This document shows positions 26,434-35,254 of a stretch of DNA of 64,000 nucleotides, piece after piece; the first letter of the stretch is position 1, and the number at the start of each line of letters is the position of its first letter. Source of the DNA: Pseudoalteromonas sp. T1lg88 (lineage in GTDB: Bacteria > Pseudomonadota > Gammaproteobacteria > Enterobacterales > Alteromonadaceae); NCBI RefSeq assembly GCF_002964765.1, contig NZ_PQCF01000031.1:411622-475621 (forward strand), read 5' to 3'. The notes beneath the pieces were generated by a model, which was not told the origin of the DNA, did no database searches, and was given only the letters and a program-made list of their open reading frames with translations. The position numbers and the translations under genes are program-made.

Positions 26434-27942
26434 ATGAAGGGATTTCTACACACAGCACTGTTGGCCAGCCTGCCATTGGCTTTTATGGCAACGCCCGTGG
26501 CGGCCGCATCCGTTCAGGGGGAACCATTCCAAGCTCTGAGCATAGATCTTGATTTTAATATCAGTCGTACACCGCTGAGCGCCGATCTCACGCCTCATCC
26601 AGGCAAGGAAATCGTGGTCTTTGGTCGCAATGAAGCCAAGGCCCATCAGGTGGCGGTGCTGGCTGTGGTCGATGGCAGGCTACAACAGGTGGACCGCTTT
26701 GCCATCGGCGAAGAGTATTTCGCTTACGATATCAGTGAGCAGGAAAAGAGCGAGCACACGCTATACTTTTTAGCCCATGATCATGTCGGTCGCTATCAGT
26801 ATCCACAGCAACAAGGCGAACCACGCCTGTTTGCCTTTGCCGATGTGTCTTCTATTTATCGTATTGAGCGCAGTAACTTTATGCGCCAAATCGACTTTAT
26901 CCATGACTTTAATAACGATGGCGACAGCGACATCATGCTCGCGGATTTCACCGACTTGCATGTATGGCTTTCACAACACGAAGGTGGCCATAAAAAGGTG
27001 AGCCTGGATATTGGCAGCCACAGCGTACTCAATGGCGTCGAACTCAACGCCTCACCGGCGCAGGTATTTACCTTAGATCTTAACCAAGACGGTCGCCTTG
27101 ATATCGCCAATTTGCACGAGGGCAAGCTGCACCTTTACTACGCCCACGGCCGCCATTTTGAACATCAGCAACTGGCGATCCGTGGTGGCATCTACAGCAT
27201 AGATTGGTGGGATCAGCTCGATGATGATGGCCAGCCCCTTGACCAAAGCGACCTTAGGTACCGCAAATTAGAGCGTTTTGAAGATATCAATGGCGATGCC
27301 ATTCCTGATTTAGTGGTGCGCTACACCAAGAGCTCCGGGGTGTTCGATAGAAGCAATGATTACGAAATTTATTACGGTAGCCTGGATAAACAGCGCCAAC
27401 TAAGCTATGCCAATAAAGCAGATACCACGGTCAGCGCCGAGGGCACCTTAACCGATCTGCAACTGCAAGATATCGACGGCGATGGCCGCCTGGAAGTGAT
27501 GGTCGCCAGCTTTGAGCTCGGGGTATCGCAAGTGATATCAGCCTTGCTCGCCAGCAGCATAGATCAGGATATTCTGCTGTATTGGCAAAACACCCAAGGC
27601 CAGTTCCCGAAAAAGCCGTCATTGGACTATGAAACGGAAATGAACTTCAGCATCAGCAAGGGCCGCGCCAGTCAACCCTTGGTCATGCTCGCCGATATCA
27701 ATGGCGATGGCCGCAAAGACCTGCTGTTCTCCGAAGATAACGACACCCTGGTCTATCGCCTTAACCAAGGCCAGCAGGCCTTTGCCCGCAGCCAAAAGCA
27801 AAAACTCGCCCTGCCCCAATCCGGCAGCCATATTAGCAGCACGGATATCAACGACGACGGTAAAAGTGACCTGCTGCTCTATTACGGCCAGCTCGATAAG
27901 CCCGAACTCAAGCGCCGCTTAAGCCTGTTGTTTGCCCGCTAA
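26434..27942 (+). CDS. secreted FG-GAP/VCBS-repeat protein
   Basis: 502 aa from ATG 26434 (an in-frame TTG at 26428 is less likely). Signal peptide MKGFLHTALLASLPLAFMAT...AAA. At least six calcium-loop-like motifs: DFNNDGDSD, DLNQDGRLD, DINGDAIPD, DIDGDGRLE, DINGDGRKD, DINDDGKSD, spaced as in a beta-propeller of the integrin-alpha/FG-GAP type. Probably periplasmic or exported. Binding partner unknown. Upstream 21-bp repeats may regulate it. Confidence 0.85.
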   Translation: MKGFLHTALLASLPLAFMATPVAAASVQGEPFQALSIDLDFNISRTPLSADLTPHPGKEIVVFGRNEAKAHQVAVLAVVDGRLQQVDRFAIGEEYFAYDISEQEKSEHTLYFLAHDHVGRYQYPQQQGEPRLFAFADVSSIYRIERSNFMRQIDFIHDFNNDGDSDIMLADFTDLHVWLSQHEGGHKKVSLDIGSHSVLNGVELNASPAQVFTLDLNQDGRLDIANLHEGKLHLYYAHGRHFEHQQLAIRGGIYSIDWWDQLDDDGQPLDQSDLRYRKLERFEDINGDAIPDLVVRYTKSSGVFDRSNDYEIYYGSLDKQRQLSYANKADTTVSAEGTLTDLQLQDIDGDGRLEVMVASFELGVSQVISALLASSIDQDILLYWQNTQGQFPKKPSLDYETEMNFSISKGRASQPLVMLADINGDGRKDLLFSEDNDTLVYRLNQGQQAFARSQKQKLALPQSGSHISSTDINDDGKSDLLLYYGQLDKPELKRRLSLLFAR

Positions 27943-27979
27943 CTCAGATGTTTTGGCTCTCACTCAGGGCCCGTCAGGC

Positions 27980-28010
27980 AGCGCTGTTAATTTAAAAACA
28001 GCGCTTGTTC
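27980..28010 (+). terminator. probable terminator after FG-GAP gene
   Basis: AGCGCTGTT (27980-27988) pairs perfectly with AACAGCGCT (27997-28005) and is followed by TGTTC. The T-tract is short. Confidence 0.6.
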
Positions 28011-28133
28011 ATCCTCGCTACTCTTTAATAACTCACTGAACTTGGGTAAATTACCCCTAATTTATGCCGTTTTGACGGCACTGGATACCACTTAAAGTCG
28101 GTATTTCAATAATAACTACAACGGGATTTCACT

Positions 28134-28700
28134 ATGGGTTTAGTCCGAACCGGATTAATGATAATAATGCTGGCACTGCTCAGCGGCTGCTCCAGCATAT
28201 CGCAGCAGCAGTGCGAACGGGGGGACTGGTTCGATATCGGCTTCAGTCATGGTCAGCAGGGTCGCTCCTTGGCCAATGGTAAAAACATTATTTACGACTG
28301 CCTGGAATACGGTGTGCGCCCAACCCTGGAAGATTATAAGCGCGGGCACCAGGAAGGCCTGAAAGATTACTGTGAGCCGGAAAACGCCTTTACCCAAGGC
28401 CTTAATGGCAGAGACTATAACCCCATTTGTCGCAGCGAAGAATTTCGCCTCGCCTGGCAACAAGGCCATGACAGATACGTGGTGAACCGCCATCGCCATG
28501 AAATATCCTCGCGCCTCAACCAGATTGACGACGAACTGAAACACATTCACTGGCAGTTGCACTCTGAGGAGCTCACCCGCGAGCAGCGCCGCGAACTTAA
28601 ACACCGCCGCCATCGCCTGGAGCATGAACAGGACGACTTACGTCGCGAGCGCGCCCTGCTACCCATACTGGATAATAAGCTAGAGCTGCATATCCACTGA
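28134..28700 (+). CDS. DUF2799 lipoprotein
   Basis: 188 aa with lipobox LALLSGC (Cys19). The CERGDWFDIGFSHGQQG repeat and further DxxxGHQEGLxxYC and FTQGLNGRDYNPIC elements match DUF2799 (function unknown). The C-terminal half is a charged helix-forming coiled coil (EISSRLNQIDDELKHIHWQL...). Overlaps the convergent SGNH hydrolase gene by 21 bases at its 3' end. Confidence 0.82.
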   Translation: MGLVRTGLMIIMLALLSGCSSISQQQCERGDWFDIGFSHGQQGRSLANGKNIIYDCLEYGVRPTLEDYKRGHQEGLKDYCEPENAFTQGLNGRDYNPICRSEEFRLAWQQGHDRYVVNRHRHEISSRLNQIDDELKHIHWQLHSEELTREQRRELKHRRHRLEHEQDDLRRERALLPILDNKLELHIH

Positions 28701-29375
28701 TGCTGCCATCTCCACCCGCGTAATGTGCTCCAAATGGCTATAAATGCACTCGAACAGCAGCCGGTGTCCGGCGCTGTTAGGGTGCACGCCATCGGCGGTC
28801 AAGAGCCCAAACCCGCCCCGACTATTGGAAAACAAGGCCGCAACATCGATAAGCGGCACCGAGGTATCCTCGGCCAACTGCGCCAAGGCCTGATTATAAC
28901 TGGCTATATCCGTATTCAGGCGGCGCTTACCTAGGTTATTGGGAACACCATCCAAGTATTGGGCAACGGGCAGAATATTGATCAATATCGGCTGTACGCC
29001 CAACTCCTGGGCATGTTCGATACAGATGCGCAAATTGCTTATAAAACGCGCTAGGGGTACGCTGTGCTGCTGCGCCGTAATCGCCACATCATTAGCGCCA
29101 TAAGCCAGGGTAACAAAGGTGCGCTGCGGCGCAGCCATATGTGGCGCAGCCATATGCGGCGCAGCCATACGCGGCGCGAGCTCATTCGCAAAGCGCTGCA
29201 CCAGACCATCGCTGGTCTCTGCGCCTATGCCCATATTGAACACACAGGTTTCGGCCCGTGAGCCGGTCACAAAGCGACAAATTTCTCTCGCTTTTAACCT
29301 GTCAACCCAGCCGCCTGCCGCCGCGTCGTTTTCGCCCCGGGTAATACTATCGCCAAAACAAATGATATGAGTCAC
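28680..29375 (-). CDS. SGNH/GDSL-family hydrolase
   Basis: 231 aa with GTG start (GGAGG 7 bases upstream). Block I FGDSITRG (nucleophile Ser), block II MGIGAETS, block III YGANDV, block V DGVHPN (Asp/His). It is an esterase/lipase/thioesterase-like cytosolic enzyme because no signal peptide is seen. A loop carries the tandem repeat MAAPH-MAAPH-MAAPQ, encoded by 15-bp DNA repeats. Substrate unknown. Confidence 0.88.
   Translation of the reverse strand: MTHIICFGDSITRGENDAAAGGWVDRLKAREICRFVTGSRAETCVFNMGIGAETSDGLVQRFANELAPRMAAPHMAAPHMAAPQRTFVTLAYGANDVAITAQQHSVPLARFISNLRICIEHAQELGVQPILINILPVAQYLDGVPNNLGKRRLNTDIASYNQALAQLAEDTSVPLIDVAALFSNSRGGFGLLTADGVHPNSAGHRLLFECIYSHLEHITRVEMAASVDMQL
29131..29175. 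repeat. 15-bp tandem repeat, three copies, in the SGNH gene
   Basis: GCAGCCATATGTGGC, GCAGCCATATGCGGC, GCAGCCATACGCGGC. The period is in frame, so copy-number change would add or remove five residues without shifting the frame. Confidence 0.85.
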
Positions 29376-29414
29376 GATATTGCCTCCAAAAATTAAGCCA
29401 GCCGTTAGGCACCG

Positions 29415-30185
29415 TTAAAATGCCAAGGTCTGACCGTCATCGGGGATCAGCACGCGCTCGCCCAGATCGGCATCCAGCATCGCCTCACCCAGTTGTAAAC
29501 GGGTTACCGGGCAGTGATCCAGCGCTTCCAGGTGGTTGGCTATCACCTGACCACGAGCGATGGATGCCAGCTCCAACACATCCTCGGCACCCATAATGAT
29601 TTCGCCACCAAAATCAAAACGGGCACCACCTGCCGGAGCAATGATCACATCGGGCTGTCGGGATTGCACAAAGTCGATAATGGTCTCTGTCAGCAGGGTA
29701 TCGCCGGTGATATAGACACTGGGCTCCCCCGGCATTTCAATGTAATAACCAACGCCATGGGCCATCAGCTTCCCCACCAAGCCATGACCATGAACACAGG
29801 GCACCAACTCTATAAGCCCGCCGGCAAAGGCATTAGCTGAGCGCGATGACAAGGGCATCACATGCAAACCCCGCTTTTTTAAAAACGCCTCATCGGCGTT
29901 AGAGGCCAGCACCGGAAGTTGCTTTTGCCTTAACCAGCGCACCGCGGCACGGTCCAGATGATCAAAATGTCCTTTTTGACAATGGGTGATCAAGCAGTGA
30001 CTGACCTTGGCCAGTAACTCCTCGCTATTATCCGGCAACTCCACCAGTGGGTTTTTGCGCCGCTTTACTCCCAGGTATTTAAGCGCTGGCGCCTTGCCCT
30101 GGGGCGCCAGCATGGGGTCCACCAATAAGGTCACTTGTTTATATTCAATGATCACTGTGGCATTACGTATTTGGGTAATTTTCAT
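29415..30185 (-). CDS. MBL-fold metallohydrolase
   Basis: 256 aa from MKITQIRNATVII; a longer ORF begins at 30251 but the family usually starts here. Metal-binding features: CLITHCQKGHFDHLD (HxHxDH-like, with an altered first His pair), VPCVHGHG, ITGDTLL, NHLEALDHCP. It resembles the UPF0173/L-ascorbate-6-phosphate lactonase branch of the beta-lactamase fold. Divergent from a GlxA-type regulator, which may control it. Confidence 0.82.
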   Translation of the reverse strand: MKITQIRNATVIIEYKQVTLLVDPMLAPQGKAPALKYLGVKRRKNPLVELPDNSEELLAKVSHCLITHCQKGHFDHLDRAAVRWLRQKQLPVLASNADEAFLKKRGLHVMPLSSRSANAFAGGLIELVPCVHGHGLVGKLMAHGVGYYIEMPGEPSVYITGDTLLTETIIDFVQSRQPDVIIAPAGGARFDFGGEIIMGAEDVLELASIARGQVIANHLEALDHCPVTRLQLGEAMLDADLGERVLIPDDGQTLAF

Positions 30186-30265
30186 TGGCGTGCTCGAAAA
30201 AGTAACAATGACCTTATTGTATTTCGCCATCGCGGCACCTAATATGGCCAACTAAGTCACAATTA

Positions 30266-31249
30266 ATGCAATTATTGCCAACTATGCGTATAGGTCTTGT
30301 TGTTTACCCCGGCTGCATCCCCTCGGGCCTGATGGCCTTTGCCGAAATACTCACCGCGTGCAATCAGAGAACGCAGCAACGCACCTTCGAATGTGTCTTT
30401 ACCAGCGTCGACGGCACCCCCGTCACCCTGACCTTGGCCTCTCAGGGCCCCAGCATCACTATTGAGCCCCAAACCAGCCTTGCCGAGGGCCAGTTTGATG
30501 CCCTTTTATTGCCTGGCTTCTGGGCCAGCTCGGAGCAGGATTGCGCAAAAGCGCTGGCGGTAAATCGCGAGCTGATCGACACGCTCAGTCGGCTGGCGTC
30601 AACGACCCAGCTCTGGGGCTACTGCTCCGCGGTGTGTCTGCTGGCCGCCAGCAGGCAGCTGGAAGGCCGCCGCGCCACCGCCACCTGGTGGTTAGCCCAA
30701 TACCTTAGCACCGCTTTTACAGGCGTTAATTGGCAATTTAACGACACCCAGGTAGAGGACCAAGAGTTAATCACCGCCAGTGGCGTACAGGGCTATCTGG
30801 CCATTGCCAATACGCTGATCCAAAGTCATTGTGGCGCCGCTATTCTCGCCGAAATCAATAAACTCATGGTGATCGCCCGACCTCAAAAAGCCGCCTTGCC
30901 CTGGCAGCGTATCGAGATGATAAAATCAAAATCGCCAGAAGTGGCACGTGCCTATCGCTGGGTTGAACAAACGCCGGCGCAGGATTTAACCCTGAACAAT
31001 TTCGCCGCTGCACTGAATATGTCGACCCGCACCCTGGCGCGGCGCATCGCTAACGGCACGGACGCATCGGCGGCGCAATTTATGCGTTTGGTAAAAATTC
31101 AGCAGGCGTGCGATCTCATCACCTACCAGGGTTTGTCGGTGAAGGAGGTAGTAGATCGATTGGGCTATGGCGATGAAACCTCATTCCGGCGCACCTTTAA
31201 GCAAGTTACCACCCTAACTCCGGCGCAATATCGCCAGCTGATCGCCTAA
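30266..31249 (+). CDS. GlxA-family AraC-type transcriptional regulator
   Basis: 327 aa. N-terminal DJ-1/PfpI-like domain (IGLVVYPGCIPSGLMAFAEIL, LPGFWASS, WGYCSAVCLLAAS) lacking an obvious peptidase role. C-terminal AraC double HTH (LTLNNFAAALNMSTRTLARRI and GLSVKEVVDRLGYGDETSFRRTFKQ). Divergent by about 80 bases from the MBL hydrolase, a common arrangement for a dedicated regulator. Starts at ATG 30266; ATG 30284 is an alternative. Confidence 0.9.
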   Translation: MQLLPTMRIGLVVYPGCIPSGLMAFAEILTACNQRTQQRTFECVFTSVDGTPVTLTLASQGPSITIEPQTSLAEGQFDALLLPGFWASSEQDCAKALAVNRELIDTLSRLASTTQLWGYCSAVCLLAASRQLEGRRATATWWLAQYLSTAFTGVNWQFNDTQVEDQELITASGVQGYLAIANTLIQSHCGAAILAEINKLMVIARPQKAALPWQRIEMIKSKSPEVARAYRWVEQTPAQDLTLNNFAAALNMSTRTLARRIANGTDASAAQFMRLVKIQQACDLITYQGLSVKEVVDRLGYGDETSFRRTFKQVTTLTPAQYRQLIA

Positions 31250-31271
31250 AACAACGTCCTAAAATCAAGCA

Positions 31272-31293
31272 ATAAAAAAGGCCGCTAGGCGGC
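31272..31293 (-). terminator. terminator of the DASS-porin operon
   Basis: GGCCGC-TAG-GCGGCC preceded on the plus strand by an A6 tract, so the minus strand reads a GC stem followed by T6. It lies downstream of the DASS transporter stop. Confidence 0.88.
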
Positions 31294-31339
31294 CCTTGGT
31301 TAGGAAAGATTTTTCTCTAAAGTCTGTTAACCATAGAAT

Positions 31340-32788
31340 TTAGAAGCCCAGCACTAAGGGGGCCAGGGTTAAGGTCACCAGGGTGATAAGACCAATTGCT
31401 ATTAGGTTCAGCGCAAAACCGGCGCGTATCATGTCTTTGATCTTGAGCTCGCCTGAGCCAAAGACGATGGCATTAGGTGGCGTGGCCACCGGCATCATAA
31501 AGGCACAACTGGCAGCGATGGCTGCGGGGATCACCCACACCAAAGGCGTGCCGGTAATGGACTCGGCCACCGGGCCAAGCAATGGCAAGAAACCGGCGGC
31601 GGTCGCGGTATTACTGGTGATCTCGGTTAAGAAGGTGATAAGCGCGGTAACGATTAAAATCCCCAATGCCAGTTCCATGGCCCCGGCGCCACTGAGCATA
31701 TTGGCAATGTAGTCGGCCAGGCCCGATGACTTAATCTTGGCCGCCAGGGTTAAGCCCCCGCCGAACAACAATAAGATCCCCCAAGGCACCTTGGCGGCGC
31801 TGTCCCAGTCAAGAATACGCTCCTCACTGTCTTTTTTGGCGGGCAAAATAAACAGCAACAGCGCTGCGGCAATGGCAATACCGGTGTCGGAAATAGCCAG
31901 CCCGGTGGCCTTGGCCAGCAAGGGGCGCAATACCCAGCTGACGGCGGCGAGTGCAAACACGGCTAATACGCCTTTCTCCGCGCGAGACATGCTACCCAGT
32001 GCTGCAAGCTGTTGCTTAAACATGCCTCGGGTTTCAACCTGGGCCGCAGTTTTATCCACCTTGTACATCACCTTGGTGAGCCACAGCCAGGTCAAGGCCA
32101 GCATTACCACAGACAGCGGCACACCAATCAACATCCAAGTGGCAAAACCAATTTCTATGTTATAGCTGTCGGCCAAATAAGCGGCCATCAGCGCATTAGG
32201 CGGGGTGCCGATCAGTGTGGCAATACCGCCGATACTGGCTCCATAGGCGATAGATAAGAGCAGCGCCTTGCCAAAGTTATCGCACTCGCTGCCGTTATCG
32301 CGCAATAAATGAACGACAGAAAGCGCTATGGGCAACATCATCACCGCAGTGGCGGTATTCGACATCCACATGGATAAGAACGCAGTAACCAGCATCATGG
32401 CCATGATCTGGGTGCTGGGTTTGCTGCCCGCCAACAACAAAGTAGTTAGAGCAATACGCTTATGCAGGCCCCAGCGCTCCATCGCGATGGAAAGCAAGAA
32501 GCCACCTAAAAACAGATAGATAAGCGGATGCGCATAGGGCGCGGCTACGGCCTTAATGGAGGCAATATCGGCCAGGGGTACCACCACCAAAGGCAACAGG
32601 GAGGTCGCCGGAATGGGCACCACCTCGGTGACCCACCAAGAGGCCAGCCACACGGTTAAACCTGCTGTGCGCCAGGCCGCCACCGACATGCCGCTCGGCG
32701 GGTCGATTAAACAGGTCAGCAGCATCACCAGAGGCCCTAGCCATAAGAAGACCAGGCGATTGATTTTATTTGGTTTGTTTTCGGTCAT
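31340..32788 (-). CDS. SLC13/DASS family sodium-coupled dicarboxylate transporter
   Basis: 482 aa with about 11-12 TMs. The two SNT motifs that bind Na+ and substrate carboxylate are present: MWMSNTATAVMMLP and TEITSNTATAAGFLP, as in VcINDY. GGGGAGCGACAA precedes the ATG. Gap to the porin is 12 bases, so one operon. DctBD lies upstream, implying C4-dicarboxylates such as succinate, fumarate or malate (inference). Confidence 0.93.
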   Translation of the reverse strand: MTENKPNKINRLVFLWLGPLVMLLTCLIDPPSGMSVAAWRTAGLTVWLASWWVTEVVPIPATSLLPLVVVPLADIASIKAVAAPYAHPLIYLFLGGFLLSIAMERWGLHKRIALTTLLLAGSKPSTQIMAMMLVTAFLSMWMSNTATAVMMLPIALSVVHLLRDNGSECDNFGKALLLSIAYGASIGGIATLIGTPPNALMAAYLADSYNIEIGFATWMLIGVPLSVVMLALTWLWLTKVMYKVDKTAAQVETRGMFKQQLAALGSMSRAEKGVLAVFALAAVSWVLRPLLAKATGLAISDTGIAIAAALLLFILPAKKDSEERILDWDSAAKVPWGILLLFGGGLTLAAKIKSSGLADYIANMLSGAGAMELALGILIVTALITFLTEITSNTATAAGFLPLLGPVAESITGTPLVWVIPAAIAASCAFMMPVATPPNAIVFGSGELKIKDMIRAGFALNLIAIGLITLVTLTLAPLVLGF

Positions 32789-32800
32789 TTGTCGCTCCCC

Positions 32801-33748
32801 TTAGAACATATACTTTAGACCCAAAGCGGTGCTGGTGTCATCGCTGGTATCGAGTTCCAATTGGCTGGCAAGGAGATAAAAGGTGGTTTGCTTGTCGACC
32901 ACGTAGTCGACGCCCACCGTAAACTGCTCGGCATCGCCCTCATGGCGCAGGCCACTGTCATCGCGGCTGTATTGCAACTTGGGCTGCCAGGCGTCGCTGA
33001 GCCAGTAGCGCGCACTCAGTACCAGGCCATCGCCCTCTTTATCGCCGGCCAGGTTTTCACTGCGCTGGACGATGGCGCCCAGTTGCAGCTGCTGCCAGCG
33101 ATAGGCGGCCGTTACCCGAGAGGCCTGTAAATCACCCAAAGCATCGGAGTAGCTCAAGGCAACAAAATAAGGGGTGCGCTTAAGCGCACGGTCGCCATAG
33201 CTTAATAGCGCCGCAACACCATTGTCTTCGCTGTTGCTGTCATCTTTAGGAACCCAGGTTACCGCCACCGCCCAAAGCCCAAACTTCGGCGTGCTGTAGG
33301 TGATGCTGTCGCCAACCCGAGATTGCCCGGCCAATACCTGAGCGATATCGCCCTGGGTTTCGTTAAACTGATCAACCTTGCCCTCGGAGTATTTAAAGCG
33401 GGTGTCGTTGCGTCCCACCAGCACTGTGCCATATTGAGATTGCACGCCGACATAGGTGTTACGGGCGGAAAATGGATCATTGGTTGAGTCGCCATCAAAC
33501 CCCTTCACCTGTACCTCGTATTTAAAAACTAATTGGGTGGTGTCGTTGAGGGCATGCTGACCCTTGACGCCGATGCGCGAAAAAGGTGCATCTATCTGGG
33601 TGCCTTCCTCGGTATAGCGCATCACCCCTTTGTCGGTGTGGGCAATCTGCACCTCGGCCTTGCCATAGATATCATAGTCGGCCGCGTGGGCCGTGGTGGC
33701 TCCGGCCATAAGCATGGCGGCGCTGGTAAATGTAAGTTGTTTTATCAT
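32801..33748 (-). CDS. general-type outer-membrane porin
   Basis: 315 aa. Signal peptide MIKQLTFTSAAMLMAGATTAHA, then ADYDIYGKAEVQIAHTD, typical porin strands (SRIGVKGQHAL, YVGVQSQYGTVLVGRND), a 16-strand-type barrel length, and terminal Phe (LGLKYMF). AGGA precedes the ATG. Co-transcribed with the DASS transporter, so it probably admits dicarboxylates across the outer membrane. The 164-base leader has a DctD-type palindrome and sigma-54-like promoter. Confidence 0.9.
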   Translation of the reverse strand: MIKQLTFTSAAMLMAGATTAHAADYDIYGKAEVQIAHTDKGVMRYTEEGTQIDAPFSRIGVKGQHALNDTTQLVFKYEVQVKGFDGDSTNDPFSARNTYVGVQSQYGTVLVGRNDTRFKYSEGKVDQFNETQGDIAQVLAGQSRVGDSITYSTPKFGLWAVAVTWVPKDDSNSEDNGVAALLSYGDRALKRTPYFVALSYSDALGDLQASRVTAAYRWQQLQLGAIVQRSENLAGDKEGDGLVLSARYWLSDAWQPKLQYSRDDSGLRHEGDAEQFTVGVDYVVDKQTTFYLLASQLELDTSDDTSTALGLKYMF

Positions 33749-33781
33749 TGCTGTATCCTACTTGTTGTTAACAAAGACACA

Positions 33782-33797
33782 TACAAAAACCTAACCA
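33782..33797 (-). promoter_or_regulatory. candidate sigma-54 promoter for porin-DASS operon
   Basis: Minus strand TGGTTAGGTTTTTGTA fits the -24/-12 frame TGGCAC-N5-TTGCA: TGG and TTG spaced correctly, with mismatches at three of the -24 positions and GT for GC at -12. About 33 bases before the start codon, downstream of the enhancer-like palindrome. Weak by itself. Confidence 0.4.
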
Positions 33798-33859
33798 ACT
33801 TTTTAAAACGCTATTTTACAATGACTTACCAATAAACCAGCGAAAAAGACCAAGATAAA

Positions 33860-33877
33860 TGTGCGGATTTCCGCACA
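33860..33877. promoter_or_regulatory. 18-bp perfect palindrome, probable DctD binding site
   Basis: TGTGCGGATTTCCGCACA: arms TGTGCGGA and TCCGCACA are complete inverted repeats. It lies 112 bases upstream of the porin start. It matches what I recall of the rhizobial dctA upstream activator site for DctD (GTGCGGAAATCCGCAC); I cannot check that here. The dctD gene ends 36 bases away. Confidence 0.72.
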
Positions 33878-33913
33878 CAGAATTACGTATTTATCACCAA
33901 ACCCACACACAGC

Positions 33914-35254
33914 TTAGGTGTACATGGTGCGCTGTAGTGCATACTTGGCCATCTTGTCGTACAAGGTTTTACGCGGTATCTGCAACAAGGCCATCGCCTC
34001 TTTAATACTGCCTTGACTTTGCGCTAGGGCATCCTCGATCAGTGACTGCTCGTAATAGGCCACCTTTTGCGCCAGACTTAACACTTCCTGCTCCTGGGTG
34101 CCAACGGATTGCTGCGCCAACTGCTCTCCCAGCAGCAAGGTGCGCTCGGCATGATTACGCAGCTCGCGCACATTGCCCGGCCAGTCATACTGCATTAACC
34201 GACCACGCAACTCCTCACTGAGCGGCTGGGTAGGCTTATGAAAGCGGGTCGCAGCAATGGATAAAAAGTGCTGATACAAAAGCGGAATATCCGCCTTACG
34301 CTGACGCAGCGCCGGGATCGGTACCTTCACCAGATTCAAGCGAAAATAGAGATCGGCGCGGAACTGCCCGGCATCGACCAGGGTTTGTAAATCCACCTTG
34401 GTGGCGGCCACCACGCGAATATCCAGCTCAATGCCCTGATTGCTGCCCACCGGCGTCACCTGGCGCTCTTCCAGCACCCGTAGCAGTTTCACCTGCAAGC
34501 TTGGCGACATGGCCTCGATTTCATCTAAAAAAACCGTGCCGCCGTTGGCATAGGTAAACTTACCCTCGCGGGCCTGATTGGCGCCGGTGTAAGCACCACT
34601 GGCGGCGCCAAACAACTCGCTTTCGATCAATTGCTCGGGAATGGCACCACAGTTAATGGCGACAAAGTGATGTTTGGCACGCTGACTTTGCTCATGCAGA
34701 TAACGGGCGACCAGCTCCTTGCCGGTGCCGGTTTCCCCTTCAATAAGGACATCCGCCGGGGTGTCTATTACCGCATCGAGTAACTGCATCATCTGCTGCA
34801 TTTGCTGGGTCTCGCCCAAGATTCTCACCCCGGGGGCCGATTGTTTTTGCACCTGGCGTTTTAATTCGCGGTTTTCCAACACCAGGGTGCGCTTGTCCAA
34901 GGCGCGCGCCAGGCAATCGAGCAGCTGCTCGGTAATCGGCTTTTCAAAGAGATCATAGGCCCCCAATTGCATGGCCTTCACCGCGATACTGACATCGGCA
35001 TAGCCAGTAAGAAAGATCACCGGCAGCTCGGAGTCGAATTGCTGCACCTGCTGCAAAAAGCTAATGCCATCCATATTCGGCATACTGATATCGCTAAGCA
35101 CCACCCCGGCGAAACTGCGATTAAGGCTGTGCAAGGCCTTGGCGGCATCGTCAAAACATTGCACCCGATAGCCTTCGAGTTCGAGCAATTGTTGCAACGA
35201 ATGACGAATGCTGGCTTCGTCATCAATAACGTAAATGGTTTTTTCTCGGCTCAT
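33914..35254 (-). CDS. dctD: sigma-54-dependent response regulator
   Basis: 446 aa. Receiver domain (about 1-120; YVIDDEAS, LSDISMPNMDG, FLTGYAD, KPI), AAA+ domain (about 145-370; Walker A GETGTGKE, Walker B GTVFLDEI, sigma-54 loop GAYTGA in place of GAFTGA, R fingers FRADLYFRLN), and a C-terminal Fis HTH (GSIKEAMALLQIPRKTLYDKM). ATG overlaps the dctB stop by 4 bases (ATGA). It controls C4-dicarboxylate uptake; the target here is probably the porin-DASS operon. Confidence 0.92.
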   Translation of the reverse strand: MSREKTIYVIDDEASIRHSLQQLLELEGYRVQCFDDAAKALHSLNRSFAGVVLSDISMPNMDGISFLQQVQQFDSELPVIFLTGYADVSIAVKAMQLGAYDLFEKPITEQLLDCLARALDKRTLVLENRELKRQVQKQSAPGVRILGETQQMQQMMQLLDAVIDTPADVLIEGETGTGKELVARYLHEQSQRAKHHFVAINCGAIPEQLIESELFGAASGAYTGANQAREGKFTYANGGTVFLDEIEAMSPSLQVKLLRVLEERQVTPVGSNQGIELDIRVVAATKVDLQTLVDAGQFRADLYFRLNLVKVPIPALRQRKADIPLLYQHFLSIAATRFHKPTQPLSEELRGRLMQYDWPGNVRELRNHAERTLLLGEQLAQQSVGTQEQEVLSLAQKVAYYEQSLIEDALAQSQGSIKEAMALLQIPRKTLYDKMAKYALQRTMYT

